Source: Bradyrhizobium liaoningense
GTDB taxonomy: Bacteria > Pseudomonadota > Alphaproteobacteria > Rhizobiales > Xanthobacteraceae
Direction: 5' to 3'
Length of the DNA: 44,601 nt
Assembly: GCF_018130955.1 (NCBI RefSeq)
Contig: NZ_JAFCJM010000055.1
Span: 1 to 44,601 of the forward strand
Positions 35,376 through 44,496 of this stretch are shown here, piece after piece. Below the pieces are notes generated by a model. It did no database searches. It saw only the letters and a program-made list of their open reading frames with translations, and was not told where the DNA came from. Position 1 is the stretch's first letter, and every line of letters starts with the position of its first letter. The position numbers and the translations under genes are program-made.

Positions 35376-38300
35376 TCAATGAAAATCCCGTGACGGCGGC
35401 AGGATGCGGACGTTGCGGGGGTGGCGGATTTTTTGGGCTGGCGTATCCGCATGGTCGCGGCGGTCGTCGTTGAGCGGCTCGATCAGCGCGGGACCTGATG
35501 GCACCTGATGCTTGCGGGTGAGCGCGTCATTGGCGAGGCCGATGAGATCGTGGGAGCGGTCGATCATGCGCTGGGCCACCAGATGCGTCACCTCTTCGGG
35601 GCTGCTCTGGATATAGCCTTCGACCAGCACCAGGCGCGCGCCCATCACCTCCTTGCGGTACTGCTCCATCACCTTCGGCCACACCACGACATTGGCGATT
35701 CCGGTTTCGTCCTCCAGCGTCATGAACACGACGCCCTTGGCGCTGCCCGGCCGCTGCCGCACCAGCACCACGCCGGCGCAGCTGACGCGACGACGGTCGT
35801 TTTTGTGCGACACGTCCGTGCAGGGGACTACGCGCTCGCGCGAAAACATCTCGCGCAAAAATTCCATCGGGTGGCCCTTCAGCGACAGGCGGATGGTCTG
35901 GTAGTCGGCGACCACCTGCTCGGGCCGCGGCATCACCGGCAGCGGCTGTGCGTGCTCGTCCGGCTGCTCGCGGGCGGTGGCGGCTTCGAACAGCGGCAGT
36001 GGCACATCGTCGGGCAGGCGCCGCACCTGCCACAGCGCCTCGCGGCGATCGAGCCCGAGCGAGCGGAACGCATCGGCATCCGCAAGCAGGATCAGCGCGC
36101 GCTTGGGCAGGCCGGTGTCGCGGGCGAACTCCTCCAGCGAGGTGAAGGGACGGCGGTTGCGGGCGGCGACGATGCGGTCGGCCCAGTCGAGCTCAGCTTC
36201 TTCAACGCGCATCTGGTCCAAGGCCGTACGGGAGGTGGATGGGTTCCCTCCCCCCTTGCGGGGGAGGGTTAGGGAGAGGGGTGAGCCGCCCGGGCGGTGG
36301 TCGTGGCTTACCCCTCTCTCCAACTCTCCCCCGCAAGGGGGGAGAGAGCCCAACCGTTCGTGCGTCCCTGACTCATGTCCATCCACGCTTCGCTTGCGCA
36401 GCGCCTGATACCTCTTCAGCCGCTCCTCATCCTCGTCCAGCCAGTGAAACCCATCGATCTGGCGGAAACCTAGCCGCACCGCGCAATATTTGCCGTCCGT
36501 GTTCTCCAGCGTGTTCTGCGCAAAGCTGTGGGAGACGTCGATCTCGCGCACCTCGACGCCGTTCTTGCGGGCGTCGCCGACGATCTGCGCCGGGGCGTAA
36601 AAGCCCATCGGCTGCGAATTGAGCAAGCCGCAGCAGAACGCATCGGGGTGATAATGCTTCAGCCAGGACGAGATATAGACGAGCTGGGCAAAGCTCGCGG
36701 CATGGCTCTCAGGAAAGCCGTAGGAACCAAAACCCTTGATCTGCTCAAAACAGTTCTTTGCGAATTCCGGCGCATAGCCGCGTGCGATCATGTTGCCGAT
36801 CATCTTGTCTTCAAACTTGCCGATGGTGCCGACATTGCGGAACGTCGCCATCGAGCGGCGCAGGCCATTGGCTTCTTCCGGCGTAAAGTGTGCGGCTTCG
36901 ATCGCGATGCGCATCGCCTGCTCCTGGAACAGGGGCACGCCGAGGGTCTTGTGGAGGACCTTGTAGAGCTCGTCCGGCGCGCCGTGCTCGGGCGACGGCG
37001 CCGGATAATTCTCCTTCTCGACCCCGTTCCGCCGCCGCAGATACGGATGCACCATATCGCCCTGGATCGGCCCGGGACGCACGATCGCGACCTCGATGAC
37101 GAGATCGTAAAAGGTCCGCGGCTTCAGGCGCGGCAGCATGTTCATCTGCGCACGGCTCTCGACCTGGAACACGCCGAGCGATTCCCCGCGGCACAGCATG
37201 TCGTAGACTTTTGGGTCGTCCTGCGGGACGCTCGCCAGCACCCAGCGCTCGCCCTTGTGCTCGTCGATCAGGTCAAAGCATTTGCGGATGCAGGTCAGCA
37301 TGCCCAGCGCCAGCACGTCGACCTTCATCATGTTGAGCGCGTCGACGTCGTCCTTGTCCCATTCGATGAAGGTGCGGTCCTCCATCGCGGCATTGCCGAT
37401 CGGCACATAGGTGTCGAGCCGATCCTGCGTCAGCACATAGCCGCCGACATGCTGCGAAAGATGGCGCGGGAATTCGATCAGCTCGGCCGCAAGCTCGACC
37501 GCAAGGCTGATCATGGGATTTTTGGGATCGAGCCCGGCCTGCCTGACCTGCATGTCGTTGAGGCCCTTGCCCCAGCTTCCCCAGACGGTGTCGGCGAGCG
37601 CGGCGGTGACGTCTTCCGTCAAGCCCAACGCCTTGCCGACGTCGCGGATGGCACTGCGCGGGCGATAATGGATGATGGTGGCAATGATCGCGGCGCGATG
37701 GCGGCCGTAGCGGCGATAGACATATTGCATCACCTCCTCGCGCCGCGAATGCTCGAAATCGACGTCGATGTCGGGCGGCTCCAGCCGCTCCTTGGAGATG
37801 AAGCGCTCGAACAGCAGATCGACCTTGGTCGGATCGACCGATGTGATGCCGAGCACGTAGCAGACGGCGGAATTCGCCGCCGAGCCGCGGCCCTGGCACA
37901 GGATGTTCTGGCTGCGCGCATAGTGCACGATGTCGTGCACGGTGAGGAAGTAATGCGCGTATTTCAGCTCTGATATCAGCGCGAGCTCTTTCTTCAGCGT
38001 GGCGCGCAGCGTGTCCGATATCTCTCCGCCAAAATATTTCTGCACACCCGCCCAGGTCAGATCTTCCAGATGACCTTGCGCGGTCTTGCCCGGCGGCACC
38101 GGCTCGTCCGGATACTGGTATTTGAGCTGGTCGAGCGAGAAGACGATCTTATCGGCAAAGCGCATGGTCTCCGCGATCGCCTCGGGCAGGTCGCGAAACA
38201 GCCGCGCCATTTCCTGCGGGGGCTTGAGGAATCGCTCGGCATTGGCTTCCAGCTTTCGACCGACCGCCTCGATCGTGGTCTTTTCCCGGATGCAGGTCAG

Positions 38301-38930
38301 CACGTCCTGCAACGGGCGGCGTGCCGGATCGTGGTAGAGTACCTCGTTGGTCGCGAGCAGCGGCACGCCGGCCTTGGTCGCGAGCGCATGGAGCCGCGCC
38401 AGACGTCGCTTGTCGTCACCGCGATAGAGCAGGCTCGCCGCCAGCCACACGCCCTTGGCCCTGCTCTCCTTCAACCTGGCGAGAACATCCAGCGCCTTCG
38501 CAGCATCAAAGCGATGCGGCAGCGTCAGGACCAGAAGCTGTCCCTCGGCAAATTCCAGGAGATCGTCGAAGGCGAGATGACACTCGCCCTTTTCGATCCG
38601 TTCGATGTCGTCGCCGCGCTTGCCTTTCGTGAGAAGCTGGCACAACCGACCATAGGCCGCGCGATCGCGGGGATAAACTAGGATATCGGGCGTGCCGTCG
38701 ATGAAGACGATGCGCGCGCCGATCAGGAGCTTTGGCTTGTAAGGAAGCTCCGTGTTGTCGAGCTCCTTGTAGGCGCGCACGATTCCGGCGAGCGTGTTGT
38801 GATCGGCAATGCCGATCGCGGGCAGCCCCAGAAGACTGGCCTGATGCACATAGGCGCGCGGATCCGAGCCGCCGCGCAGGAACGAGAAGTTTGTGGTGAC
38901 GCCGATCTCGGCATAAGCGTGCGCACTCAT
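35376..38930 (-). CDS. dnaE2: Error-prone DNA polymerase III alpha subunit, DnaE2 (ImuC)
   Basis: About 1184 residues. An N-terminal PHP domain (YAEIGVTTNFSFLRGGSDP, then IADHNTLAG) precedes the alpha-type polymerase core with GRGSAANSAVCYVLGIT, PDIDVDFEHSRREEV and MMKVDVLALGML, including the catalytic acids, then AHFTPEEANGLRRSMATF and PESHAASFAQLVYISSWLKHY. A C-terminal OB domain (GVVLVRQRPGSAKGVVFMTLEDETG) is present, all as in DnaE2. Unusually, residues ~861-897 are encoded by a palindromic repeat inserted in frame. The ATG at 38930 overlaps the imuB stop (ATGA). It carries out translesion synthesis with ImuA and ImuB during the SOS response. Confidence 0.95.
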   Translation of the reverse strand: MSAHAYAEIGVTTNFSFLRGGSDPRAYVHQASLLGLPAIGIADHNTLAGIVRAYKELDNTELPYKPKLLIGARIVFIDGTPDILVYPRDRAAYGRLCQLLTKGKRGDDIERIEKGECHLAFDDLLEFAEGQLLVLTLPHRFDAAKALDVLARLKESRAKGVWLAASLLYRGDDKRRLARLHALATKAGVPLLATNEVLYHDPARRPLQDVLTCIREKTTIEAVGRKLEANAERFLKPPQEMARLFRDLPEAIAETMRFADKIVFSLDQLKYQYPDEPVPPGKTAQGHLEDLTWAGVQKYFGGEISDTLRATLKKELALISELKYAHYFLTVHDIVHYARSQNILCQGRGSAANSAVCYVLGITSVDPTKVDLLFERFISKERLEPPDIDVDFEHSRREEVMQYVYRRYGRHRAAIIATIIHYRPRSAIRDVGKALGLTEDVTAALADTVWGSWGKGLNDMQVRQAGLDPKNPMISLAVELAAELIEFPRHLSQHVGGYVLTQDRLDTYVPIGNAAMEDRTFIEWDKDDVDALNMMKVDVLALGMLTCIRKCFDLIDEHKGERWVLASVPQDDPKVYDMLCRGESLGVFQVESRAQMNMLPRLKPRTFYDLVIEVAIVRPGPIQGDMVHPYLRRRNGVEKENYPAPSPEHGAPDELYKVLHKTLGVPLFQEQAMRIAIEAAHFTPEEANGLRRSMATFRNVGTIGKFEDKMIGNMIARGYAPEFAKNCFEQIKGFGSYGFPESHAASFAQLVYISSWLKHYHPDAFCCGLLNSQPMGFYAPAQIVGDARKNGVEVREIDVSHSFAQNTLENTDGKYCAVRLGFRQIDGFHWLDEDEERLKRYQALRKRSVDGHESGTHERLGSLPPCGGELERGVSHDHRPGGSPLSLTLPRKGGGNPSTSRTALDQMRVEEAELDWADRIVAARNRRPFTSLEEFARDTGLPKRALILLADADAFRSLGLDRREALWQVRRLPDDVPLPLFEAATAREQPDEHAQPLPVMPRPEQVVADYQTIRLSLKGHPMEFLREMFSRERVVPCTDVSHKNDRRRVSCAGVVLVRQRPGSAKGVVFMTLEDETGIANVVVWPKVMEQYRKEVMGARLVLVEGYIQSSPEEVTHLVAQRMIDRSHDLIGLANDALTRKHQVPSGPALIEPLNDDRRDHADTPAQKIRHPRNVRILPPSRDFH
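36241..36351. repeat. Palindromic repeat, family D-like, in frame within dnaE2
   Basis: Arms CCCTCCCCCCTTGCGGGGGAGGG and CTCTCCCCCGCAAGGGGGGAGAG with GAGGGGTGAGCC...GGCTTACCCCTC inside form a nested inverted repeat. The apparent length, 111 bp, is a multiple of three. It translates on the minus strand to a Gly/Pro-rich linker (GSLPPCGGELERG...SLTLPRKGGG). Confidence 0.85.
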
Positions 38931-40528
38931 GCGAACAGCCCATGTACATACCAACCGGGAGACATCGGCTTGCCTTCGTCGTCGAACACTTCACCCTCGT
39001 AAAGACCGTCGCGAAAAATCCAGAACCGCAGGCCTTCGGCATCCTCGACGCGGAAATAGTCCCGTGTCAGCGCCTTGCCGTCCTGCCGCCACCATTCCAT
39101 GGCGATGCGTTCGGGCCCTTCCACCCGCACCACGGCATGCAGTGCGCGGCGCCAGGTGAACTGGTGCGGCGGACCATCAGGCACGGTTGCGAACGGCACC
39201 TTGATCGGCTCGGGCCGTTCGAACAGCCGCAAAGGGCGTAGCGGCGGCTCGCTCTCGGTGCGCGCGGGCCATTCGACTTGCGTGGCGGCGGCGAGATGAT
39301 GCTGCGCCGATACGGCCAGCACCGCGCGCTCCGGAATGTGCGTGTCCTGCGGCAGGTGCATGACGACGCGTTTTCCGCCGATGCGCGCGGCGATGCGGTC
39401 GATCAGCGCGGCCAACTCGTCATTGTCATGGACATGGGAATCGAGATCGCGCTGCTCCTGCACCACGATCTCTGTGCGGCTCGCCGACAGGCGGACCATG
39501 TCGAAACCGAAGCCGGGATCGAGGGGATCGGCGAGCGCATCGAGGCGCTCGCGGAACAGGCGGTCGATGATCGCGCTTTTCGTCACGGGCCGCCCGGTCT
39601 CGACCATGATCGACCGCACAGCGCCGTCGGTGCGGAAGAACGAGGCCTCCAGCCGCCGCGCGCCCTTGCCCTGCTTCTCCATGGAGGTAACAAGCGTGTC
39701 GGCCAGCCGCGACAGCGTCATCGCGATCATGGTGTCGGTCGCGATCGGCTCGGCAAAGCGCTTCTCGACGATGTAGTCGGGCAGCGGTTTTCGCGGATTG
39801 ATCGGCGCATCGCCCTGCCCCAGCGCATGCCTGAGCAGCGTGGAGAAGCGCGCGCCGAAACGCGCGGTGATCTCATGGGGTTCGCGCGAAGCAACATCGC
39901 CGATGGTTTTTAGCCCGGCGCGACGCAGGCCCGTCGTGATCGCCTCGTCCGCGTCGAGCATGGAGACGGGCAGCGCACCGATCGCCTCCGCCTCCGCGCC
40001 GTCGGCGACGATGGTGCCGGAGGCATGGCGCGTCAGCGTGCGCGCGCACACCGAGGTGCCGGCAATCGCCGCGCTGACGGCAAAACCCTGCCGCGCCAGC
40101 GCACGGACGAGCACCTGCAACAGCGCGGCTTCACCGCCGAACAGATGCGCGCAGCCGGTGATGTCCAAGAACAGCCCGTGCGGCGGATCGAGCGCCACCA
40201 GCGGGGTGAAGCGGTCGCACCAGTCGGCGATATCGTCGAGCGTCCTGGCATCCGCCACGACATCGGCATCGAACACTCTGATGTCGGGCCACATGGCGCG
40301 GGCGTTCGCCAGCGGCAGGCCGATATGCAGGCCAAGGCGCGAGGCCGCCTCGTCGAGCCCATGGATCACCAGCGCATTGTTTTCTTTTGCGACGACAATG
40401 CTCGGCTCGTTGCTTGCGTTATCCTGCCTTTCGCTGCTCGCCGACAAAACCCGCTTGATGCGGTCGATGGGCAGGCGCGGCAGCCACAGGCTGAGGATAC
40501 GCCGACGGTTCACTGAACTGGCACTCAT
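38927..40528 (-). CDS. imuB: Y-family polymerase-like protein ImuB
   Basis: About 533 residues. It begins NRRRILSLWLPRLPIDRI, the usual ImuB start, followed by the Y-family palm-like half (PHGLFLDITGCAHLFGGE), thumb and little-finger-like domains and a C-terminal RPLRLFERPEPIKV segment that resembles the clamp-binding region. Family members lack the full catalytic acids and act as an adaptor that links DnaE2 to the sliding clamp. The start is set at ATG 40528, which lies within imuA: the two genes overlap by 110 bases. The gene overlaps dnaE2 by 4 bases. Confidence 0.92.
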   Translation of the reverse strand: MSASSVNRRRILSLWLPRLPIDRIKRVLSASSERQDNASNEPSIVVAKENNALVIHGLDEAASRLGLHIGLPLANARAMWPDIRVFDADVVADARTLDDIADWCDRFTPLVALDPPHGLFLDITGCAHLFGGEAALLQVLVRALARQGFAVSAAIAGTSVCARTLTRHASGTIVADGAEAEAIGALPVSMLDADEAITTGLRRAGLKTIGDVASREPHEITARFGARFSTLLRHALGQGDAPINPRKPLPDYIVEKRFAEPIATDTMIAMTLSRLADTLVTSMEKQGKGARRLEASFFRTDGAVRSIMVETGRPVTKSAIIDRLFRERLDALADPLDPGFGFDMVRLSASRTEIVVQEQRDLDSHVHDNDELAALIDRIAARIGGKRVVMHLPQDTHIPERAVLAVSAQHHLAAATQVEWPARTESEPPLRPLRLFERPEPIKVPFATVPDGPPHQFTWRRALHAVVRVEGPERIAMEWWRQDGKALTRDYFRVEDAEGLRFWIFRDGLYEGEVFDDEGKPMSPGWYVHGLFA

Positions 40529-41210
40529 CACATTTCCATTCCATGATCCACCGCCCGACCGGGCCATGACGATTGCGGACGAGCTCGGCATCGAAGCTGG
40601 GCGCGCCCCAGGCACTCCACAGCGCCCCCGGCGGCGAATGTGCCGCGCGCAGCAGCCATCGTGTCTCGGCAGTCGACGGCGACGGGTTTGCCGCCATCCG
40701 CAGCAGCAGCCCGGTTGCTCCTGAAGCCTGTGCGGCGAGCGTCAGCTTGCGGCTCGCCACGAGATCGAACTGCCTCGTCTCGCCCCAGAACTCGAGCACG
40801 ACGGCGCCGAGCGCGTCGCAGGCGAGCGCGTCGGCCGTGGTGCGCAGGGCTGCCTCCGCATCGGCAGCACGCACCATCACCAGACGGCGCGGATCGAGGC
40901 CGAGCTCGGCGAGCCCGCTCATCGACAGCGCGCCCGCTTCCCGTTCCGAAAAATCCTGCCGTACCCACAACAGCGGCCGGCGTGCCGACACGCGCCCGGC
41001 AAGTCCCGTCACAAACCCCGTCGCGGCGGTGCCGTAGCGTCCCTCGCAAAACACCTCGTGGATCGCCGCGCGGGCGATCCCGCCCTTCAGCGCGCTATCA
41101 GCCCCGCTGTGGCCGAGCGCCACGCGATCGTGATGATGCGCGGCATCCGACGTCTCGATGCGCTCGATCTGGCCGCGCAAAGCCGCAAGCGCGCTCCCGC
41201 GTGCGCTCAT
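40419..41210 (-). CDS. imuA: ImuA, RecA-like SOS mutagenesis protein
   Basis: About 263 residues. It has the ImuA pattern: LRGQIERIE, IHEVFCEGRYGTAATGFVTGL, RPLLWVRQDF, then GLDPRRLVMVRA and RWIMEWKCDECQFSEP at the end of the conserved part. It is the first gene of the imuA-imuB-dnaE2 operon. ATG 41210, with AAGGAG at 8 bases, is preferred to an upstream ATG at 41273 in the same frame. A LexA-type box lies 66 bases upstream. The last ~35 codons overlap imuB in another frame. Confidence 0.93.
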   Translation of the reverse strand: MSARGSALAALRGQIERIETSDAAHHHDRVALGHSGADSALKGGIARAAIHEVFCEGRYGTAATGFVTGLAGRVSARRPLLWVRQDFSEREAGALSMSGLAELGLDPRRLVMVRAADAEAALRTTADALACDALGAVVLEFWGETRQFDLVASRKLTLAAQASGATGLLLRMAANPSPSTAETRWLLRAAHSPPGALWSAWGAPSFDAELVRNRHGPVGRWIMEWKCDECQFSEPSAYPQPVAAAPAHRPHQAGFVGEQRKAG

Positions 41211-41275
41211 GCTCGCCGCTCCTTCAGGGATGGTTCGCCGGGGCTCAAAAAGCAGAACCACCGGCTGGCTCATTT

Positions 41276-41290
41276 GTTCATGATATGTTC
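41276..41290. promoter_or_regulatory. LexA-type SOS box between imuA and the UdgX gene
   Basis: GTTC-N7-GTTC on the plus strand (GTTCATGATATGTTC), equal to GAAC-N7-GAAC on the minus strand. This direct repeat is the alphaproteobacterial LexA site. It is 66 bases upstream of the imuA start and 86 bases upstream of the UdgX start, so it may control both divergent genes. Confidence 0.78.
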
Positions 41291-41375
41291 TAATATAAAG
41301 CTAACAGGCCCATAAGAGTCAATCGAATTGGCGCCTCTGCGGATTCATGAGCGGAATCAAAGGGATTCAAACGCC

Positions 41376-42770
41376 ATGCAGCTCATCATCCTGACCAGCG
41401 AGACGGATTTCGATGGCTGGCGCACAGCCGCACGCGCACTTGCGCTTCATCGCGTCGATCCGGCGGACGTGACGTGGACGGTGCAAGGTCAAAACCAGGT
41501 GCCATCAGGCCTGTCCGAAGCATCACACCTTCCACCGATCGAGACGGAAAGCACGTTCAGCGTGCCGGTCCATTTCATCGAGCTCGCGCGGGTCGCGATC
41601 CTGCATCGCGACGAAGACCGCTTCGCGCTGCTCTATCGCCTGCTGTGGCGATTGAAGGCCGACCACGATCTGCTCGCAACGATGACCGATCCCGACGTCG
41701 CGCAGGTCAACGCGATGGTCAATGCCGTGCGGCGCGATGCGCAGCGGATGCGCGACGTCGTCCGCTTCCGCGAGATCGGACGCGAGCAGAAGGCGCATTA
41801 CGCCGCCTGGTTCGCGCCGGAGCATCACATCGTCGAATTCACCGCGCCATTTTTCACGCGGCGTTTTGCCGACATGCCCTGGTCGATCCTCACGCCCGAT
41901 GTCTGCGCCCATTGGGACGGTCACGCGGTCTCCTTCACGCCAGGCATCAACCAGGTCGAGATGCCGGCCCCGAACAAATTGGAAGAGACCTGGCGCCGTC
42001 ACTTCCAGCCGGACCGGCCGCTAACGCTGCAAGACGAGCCCAGGAAACGACGGAGGAACTTGCCCGAAGCTTCGATACTTGAACCGTTGCTCTCTGACGC
42101 CGAACGCTGGACCGGCGGAAGGATGAACCCACGCGCGGAGATATCCATGGCACGCAAGCCCGCCGCTGACGATCTGGAAGCACTCCGCGAGGAAGCTGCC
42201 CACTGCCGCGCCTGCCCGCTCTGGAAGGACGCCACCCAGACGGTGTTCGGCGAAGGCCCGCGAAACGCCACCATCATGCTGGTCGGTGAGCAGCCGGGTG
42301 ACAAGGAGGACCTTGCCGGCCATCCCTTCGTCGGACCGGCCGGCCAGATGCTCGACCGCGCGCTGGAAGAGGCCGGCGTCGATCGCAAGAAGGTCTACGT
42401 CACCAATGCGGTCAAGCACTTCAAGTTCGTGCCGCGCGGAAAGATCCGCCTGCACCAGAAGCCGAATACGCTGGAGATCAGGGCCTGTCGTCCATGGTAT
42501 GAGCGGGAAGTTTCGGCAATCGATCCTGCGCTCGTCGTCGCGATGGGCGCGACCGCGGCACAAAGCGTGTTCGGCAAGATCACCCCGATCGGCAAATCGC
42601 GCGGCCGGCTGATCGATCTTCCCGACGGCCGCAAGGCGCTGGTCACCGTGCACCCGTCCTATCTGCTGCGGCTGCCGGACGAGGAGGCGAAAAAGCTGGA
42701 ATATCGGCGCTTCGTCGATGACCTCAAAATCGCCGCCGGCTTGCAGGCGAAAACCCCGCGCGCCGCCTGA
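41376..42770 (+). CDS. UdgX-type uracil-DNA-binding protein fused to a TIGR03915/DUF4130 domain
   Basis: A 464-residue protein of two parts. Residues 1-~235 match a DNA-metabolism domain of DUF4130/TIGR03915 type (FIELARVAILHRDEDRFALLYRLLWRL, DVCAHWDG). Residues ~255-464 are a uracil-DNA-glycosylase fold with C277xxC280 and C371 for an iron-sulfur cluster, motif GEQPGDKED (304-312) and HPSYLLRLPD (426-435). The R-loop FVPRGKIRLHQKP (351-363) with His360 matches UdgX, whose His attacks uracil-site DNA and stays bound covalently. ATG 41376 is chosen by frame and family start. It diverges from imuA across an SOS box. Confidence 0.9.
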   Translation: MQLIILTSETDFDGWRTAARALALHRVDPADVTWTVQGQNQVPSGLSEASHLPPIETESTFSVPVHFIELARVAILHRDEDRFALLYRLLWRLKADHDLLATMTDPDVAQVNAMVNAVRRDAQRMRDVVRFREIGREQKAHYAAWFAPEHHIVEFTAPFFTRRFADMPWSILTPDVCAHWDGHAVSFTPGINQVEMPAPNKLEETWRRHFQPDRPLTLQDEPRKRRRNLPEASILEPLLSDAERWTGGRMNPRAEISMARKPAADDLEALREEAAHCRACPLWKDATQTVFGEGPRNATIMLVGEQPGDKEDLAGHPFVGPAGQMLDRALEEAGVDRKKVYVTNAVKHFKFVPRGKIRLHQKPNTLEIRACRPWYEREVSAIDPALVVAMGATAAQSVFGKITPIGKSRGRLIDLPDGRKALVTVHPSYLLRLPDEEAKKLEYRRFVDDLKIAAGLQAKTPRAA

Positions 42771-42867
42771 GGGCAGGGGGAAACCGCCCCTCGGGCGCCC
42801 CCTGTCATCCCACCTTCAAATCCGTCGGTGAAAATAGCGCCCATCAGAAAAGTAAGGGGCGTTTGAC

Positions 42868-44496
42868 ATGACCGACATAGCATTGAATCCAGGCATGGTG
42901 GATCCGGCACCGGTACAGCCGGCCTCGCGACCCAATCTCGACAAGGGTTTCAACCCGCTCACGCTCATCCTGTTCATGGGCATCCTCGCCGCCGGGCTGC
43001 TGTTCGTCGCCTACAGCATCTATGCCGACGTCGACGCGACAGGTGTGCGGGTGACGACCTACCTTCCCTACATCCTCCTGCTCGTCGCGCTGCTGATTGC
43101 GCTCGGCTTCGAATTCGTCAACGGCTTCCACGACACCGCCAACGCGGTCGCGACCGTGATCTACACCCATTCGCTGCCGGCCGAAGTTGCCGTGATGTGG
43201 TCGGGCTTCTTCAATTTCCTCGGCGTGCTCCTGTCCTCCGGCGCGGTCGCCTTCGGCATCGTCTCGCTGCTGCCGGTCGAGCTGATCCTCCAGGTCGGCT
43301 CCAGCGCCGGCTTTGCCATGGTGTTCGCGCTGCTGATCGCCGCCATCGTGTGGAATCTCGGCACCTGGTTCTTCGGCCTGCCCGCCTCCTCCTCCCACAC
43401 GCTGATCGGCTCGATCATCGGCGTCGGTATCGCCAACGCGGTCATGCGCGGCCGCGACGGCACCTCGGGCGTGGACTGGACCAAGGCGACCGAGATCGGC
43501 TACGCGCTGCTGCTGTCGCCGCTGTTCGGCTTCATCTGCGCCGCCGTGCTGCTGCTGCTGCTCAAGTTCATCGTGCGCAACCCGTCACTCTACGCCGCGC
43601 CCGAAGGCAACAAGGCGCCGCCGCTCTGGATCCGCGGCCTGCTGATTGCGACCTGCACCGGCGTCAGCTTCGCGCATGGGTCGAACGACGGCCAGAAGGG
43701 CATGGGCCTGATCATGCTGATCCTGATCGGCACCGTGCCGACGGCTTACGCGCTCAACCGCGCACTGCCGGAATCCCAGGTCGCGCAGTTCCAGAAGACG
43801 TCCGAGGCCGCCTCCAGGGTGATCGCGGCGAAGGGCGCCGGCCACAGCATCATCGGCGATCCCCGTCCCGCAGTGACGCAGTACATCGCGCTGCGCCACA
43901 TCAACGAGGGCACCTATCCCTCGCTCGCGGTGCTGGTGAAGGACGTCGGCGAGCAGGTCGCGAAGTACGGCGCGCTCAACAAGGTGCCGGCCGAAGCCGT
44001 CGGCAACACCCGCAACGACATGTACCTGACGTCGGAAGCGATCCGCTTCCTGATGAAGGACAAGGAGAACGACCTGAGCAAGGAAGAGGTCGCGACCCTG
44101 AACGCCTATAAGGGCTCGCTCGACAGCGCCACAAAATTCATCCCGACCTGGGTGAAGATTGCGGTCGCGATCGCGCTCGGCCTGGGCACCATGATCGGCT
44201 GGAAGCGCATCGTCATCACCGTCGGCGAGAAGATCGGCAAGAGCCATCTCACCTACGCGCAAGGCGCCTCCGCCGAGCTCGTCGCCGCCGCCACAATCGG
44301 CGCCGCCGACGTGTTCGGCCTGCCGGTCTCGACCACGCATGTGCTGTCGTCGGGTGTCGCCGGCACCATGGCGGCCAACGGCTCGGGCCTGCAATGGTCG
44401 ACGATCCGAAACCTGCTGATGGCCTGGGTGTTGACGCTGCCCTGCGCGATCATGCTATCGGCCAGCCTCTACGTGCTGTTCTCGAAGATCTTCTGA
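42868..44496 (+). CDS. pit: PiT-family inorganic phosphate transporter
   Basis: A 542-residue transporter with about ten membrane segments. Both family signatures are visible: FEFVNGFHDTANAVATVIYTHSL (~79-100, split here for length reading FVNGFHDTANAVAT) and SFAHGSNDGQKGMGL (~270-284), which form the two pseudo-symmetrical binding halves. A soluble loop of ~100 residues (about 325-425) separates them. Expected role: low-affinity, proton-coupled uptake of metal-phosphate. AAGGGGC lies 8 bases before ATG 42868. No PhoU/DUF47 gene is seen upstream, where many relatives carry one. Confidence 0.95.
   Translation: MTDIALNPGMVDPAPVQPASRPNLDKGFNPLTLILFMGILAAGLLFVAYSIYADVDATGVRVTTYLPYILLLVALLIALGFEFVNGFHDTANAVATVIYTHSLPAEVAVMWSGFFNFLGVLLSSGAVAFGIVSLLPVELILQVGSSAGFAMVFALLIAAIVWNLGTWFFGLPASSSHTLIGSIIGVGIANAVMRGRDGTSGVDWTKATEIGYALLLSPLFGFICAAVLLLLLKFIVRNPSLYAAPEGNKAPPLWIRGLLIATCTGVSFAHGSNDGQKGMGLIMLILIGTVPTAYALNRALPESQVAQFQKTSEAASRVIAAKGAGHSIIGDPRPAVTQYIALRHINEGTYPSLAVLVKDVGEQVAKYGALNKVPAEAVGNTRNDMYLTSEAIRFLMKDKENDLSKEEVATLNAYKGSLDSATKFIPTWVKIAVAIALGLGTMIGWKRIVITVGEKIGKSHLTYAQGASAELVAAATIGAADVFGLPVSTTHVLSSGVAGTMAANGSGLQWSTIRNLLMAWVLTLPCAIMLSASLYVLFSKIF

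Noticed and set aside
42775..42807. CAGGGGG / CCCCCTG hairpin after the UdgX gene as a terminator
   Set aside because: The stem is only 7 bp with a 19-base loop, and no T-tract follows; the evidence is too weak for a feature.
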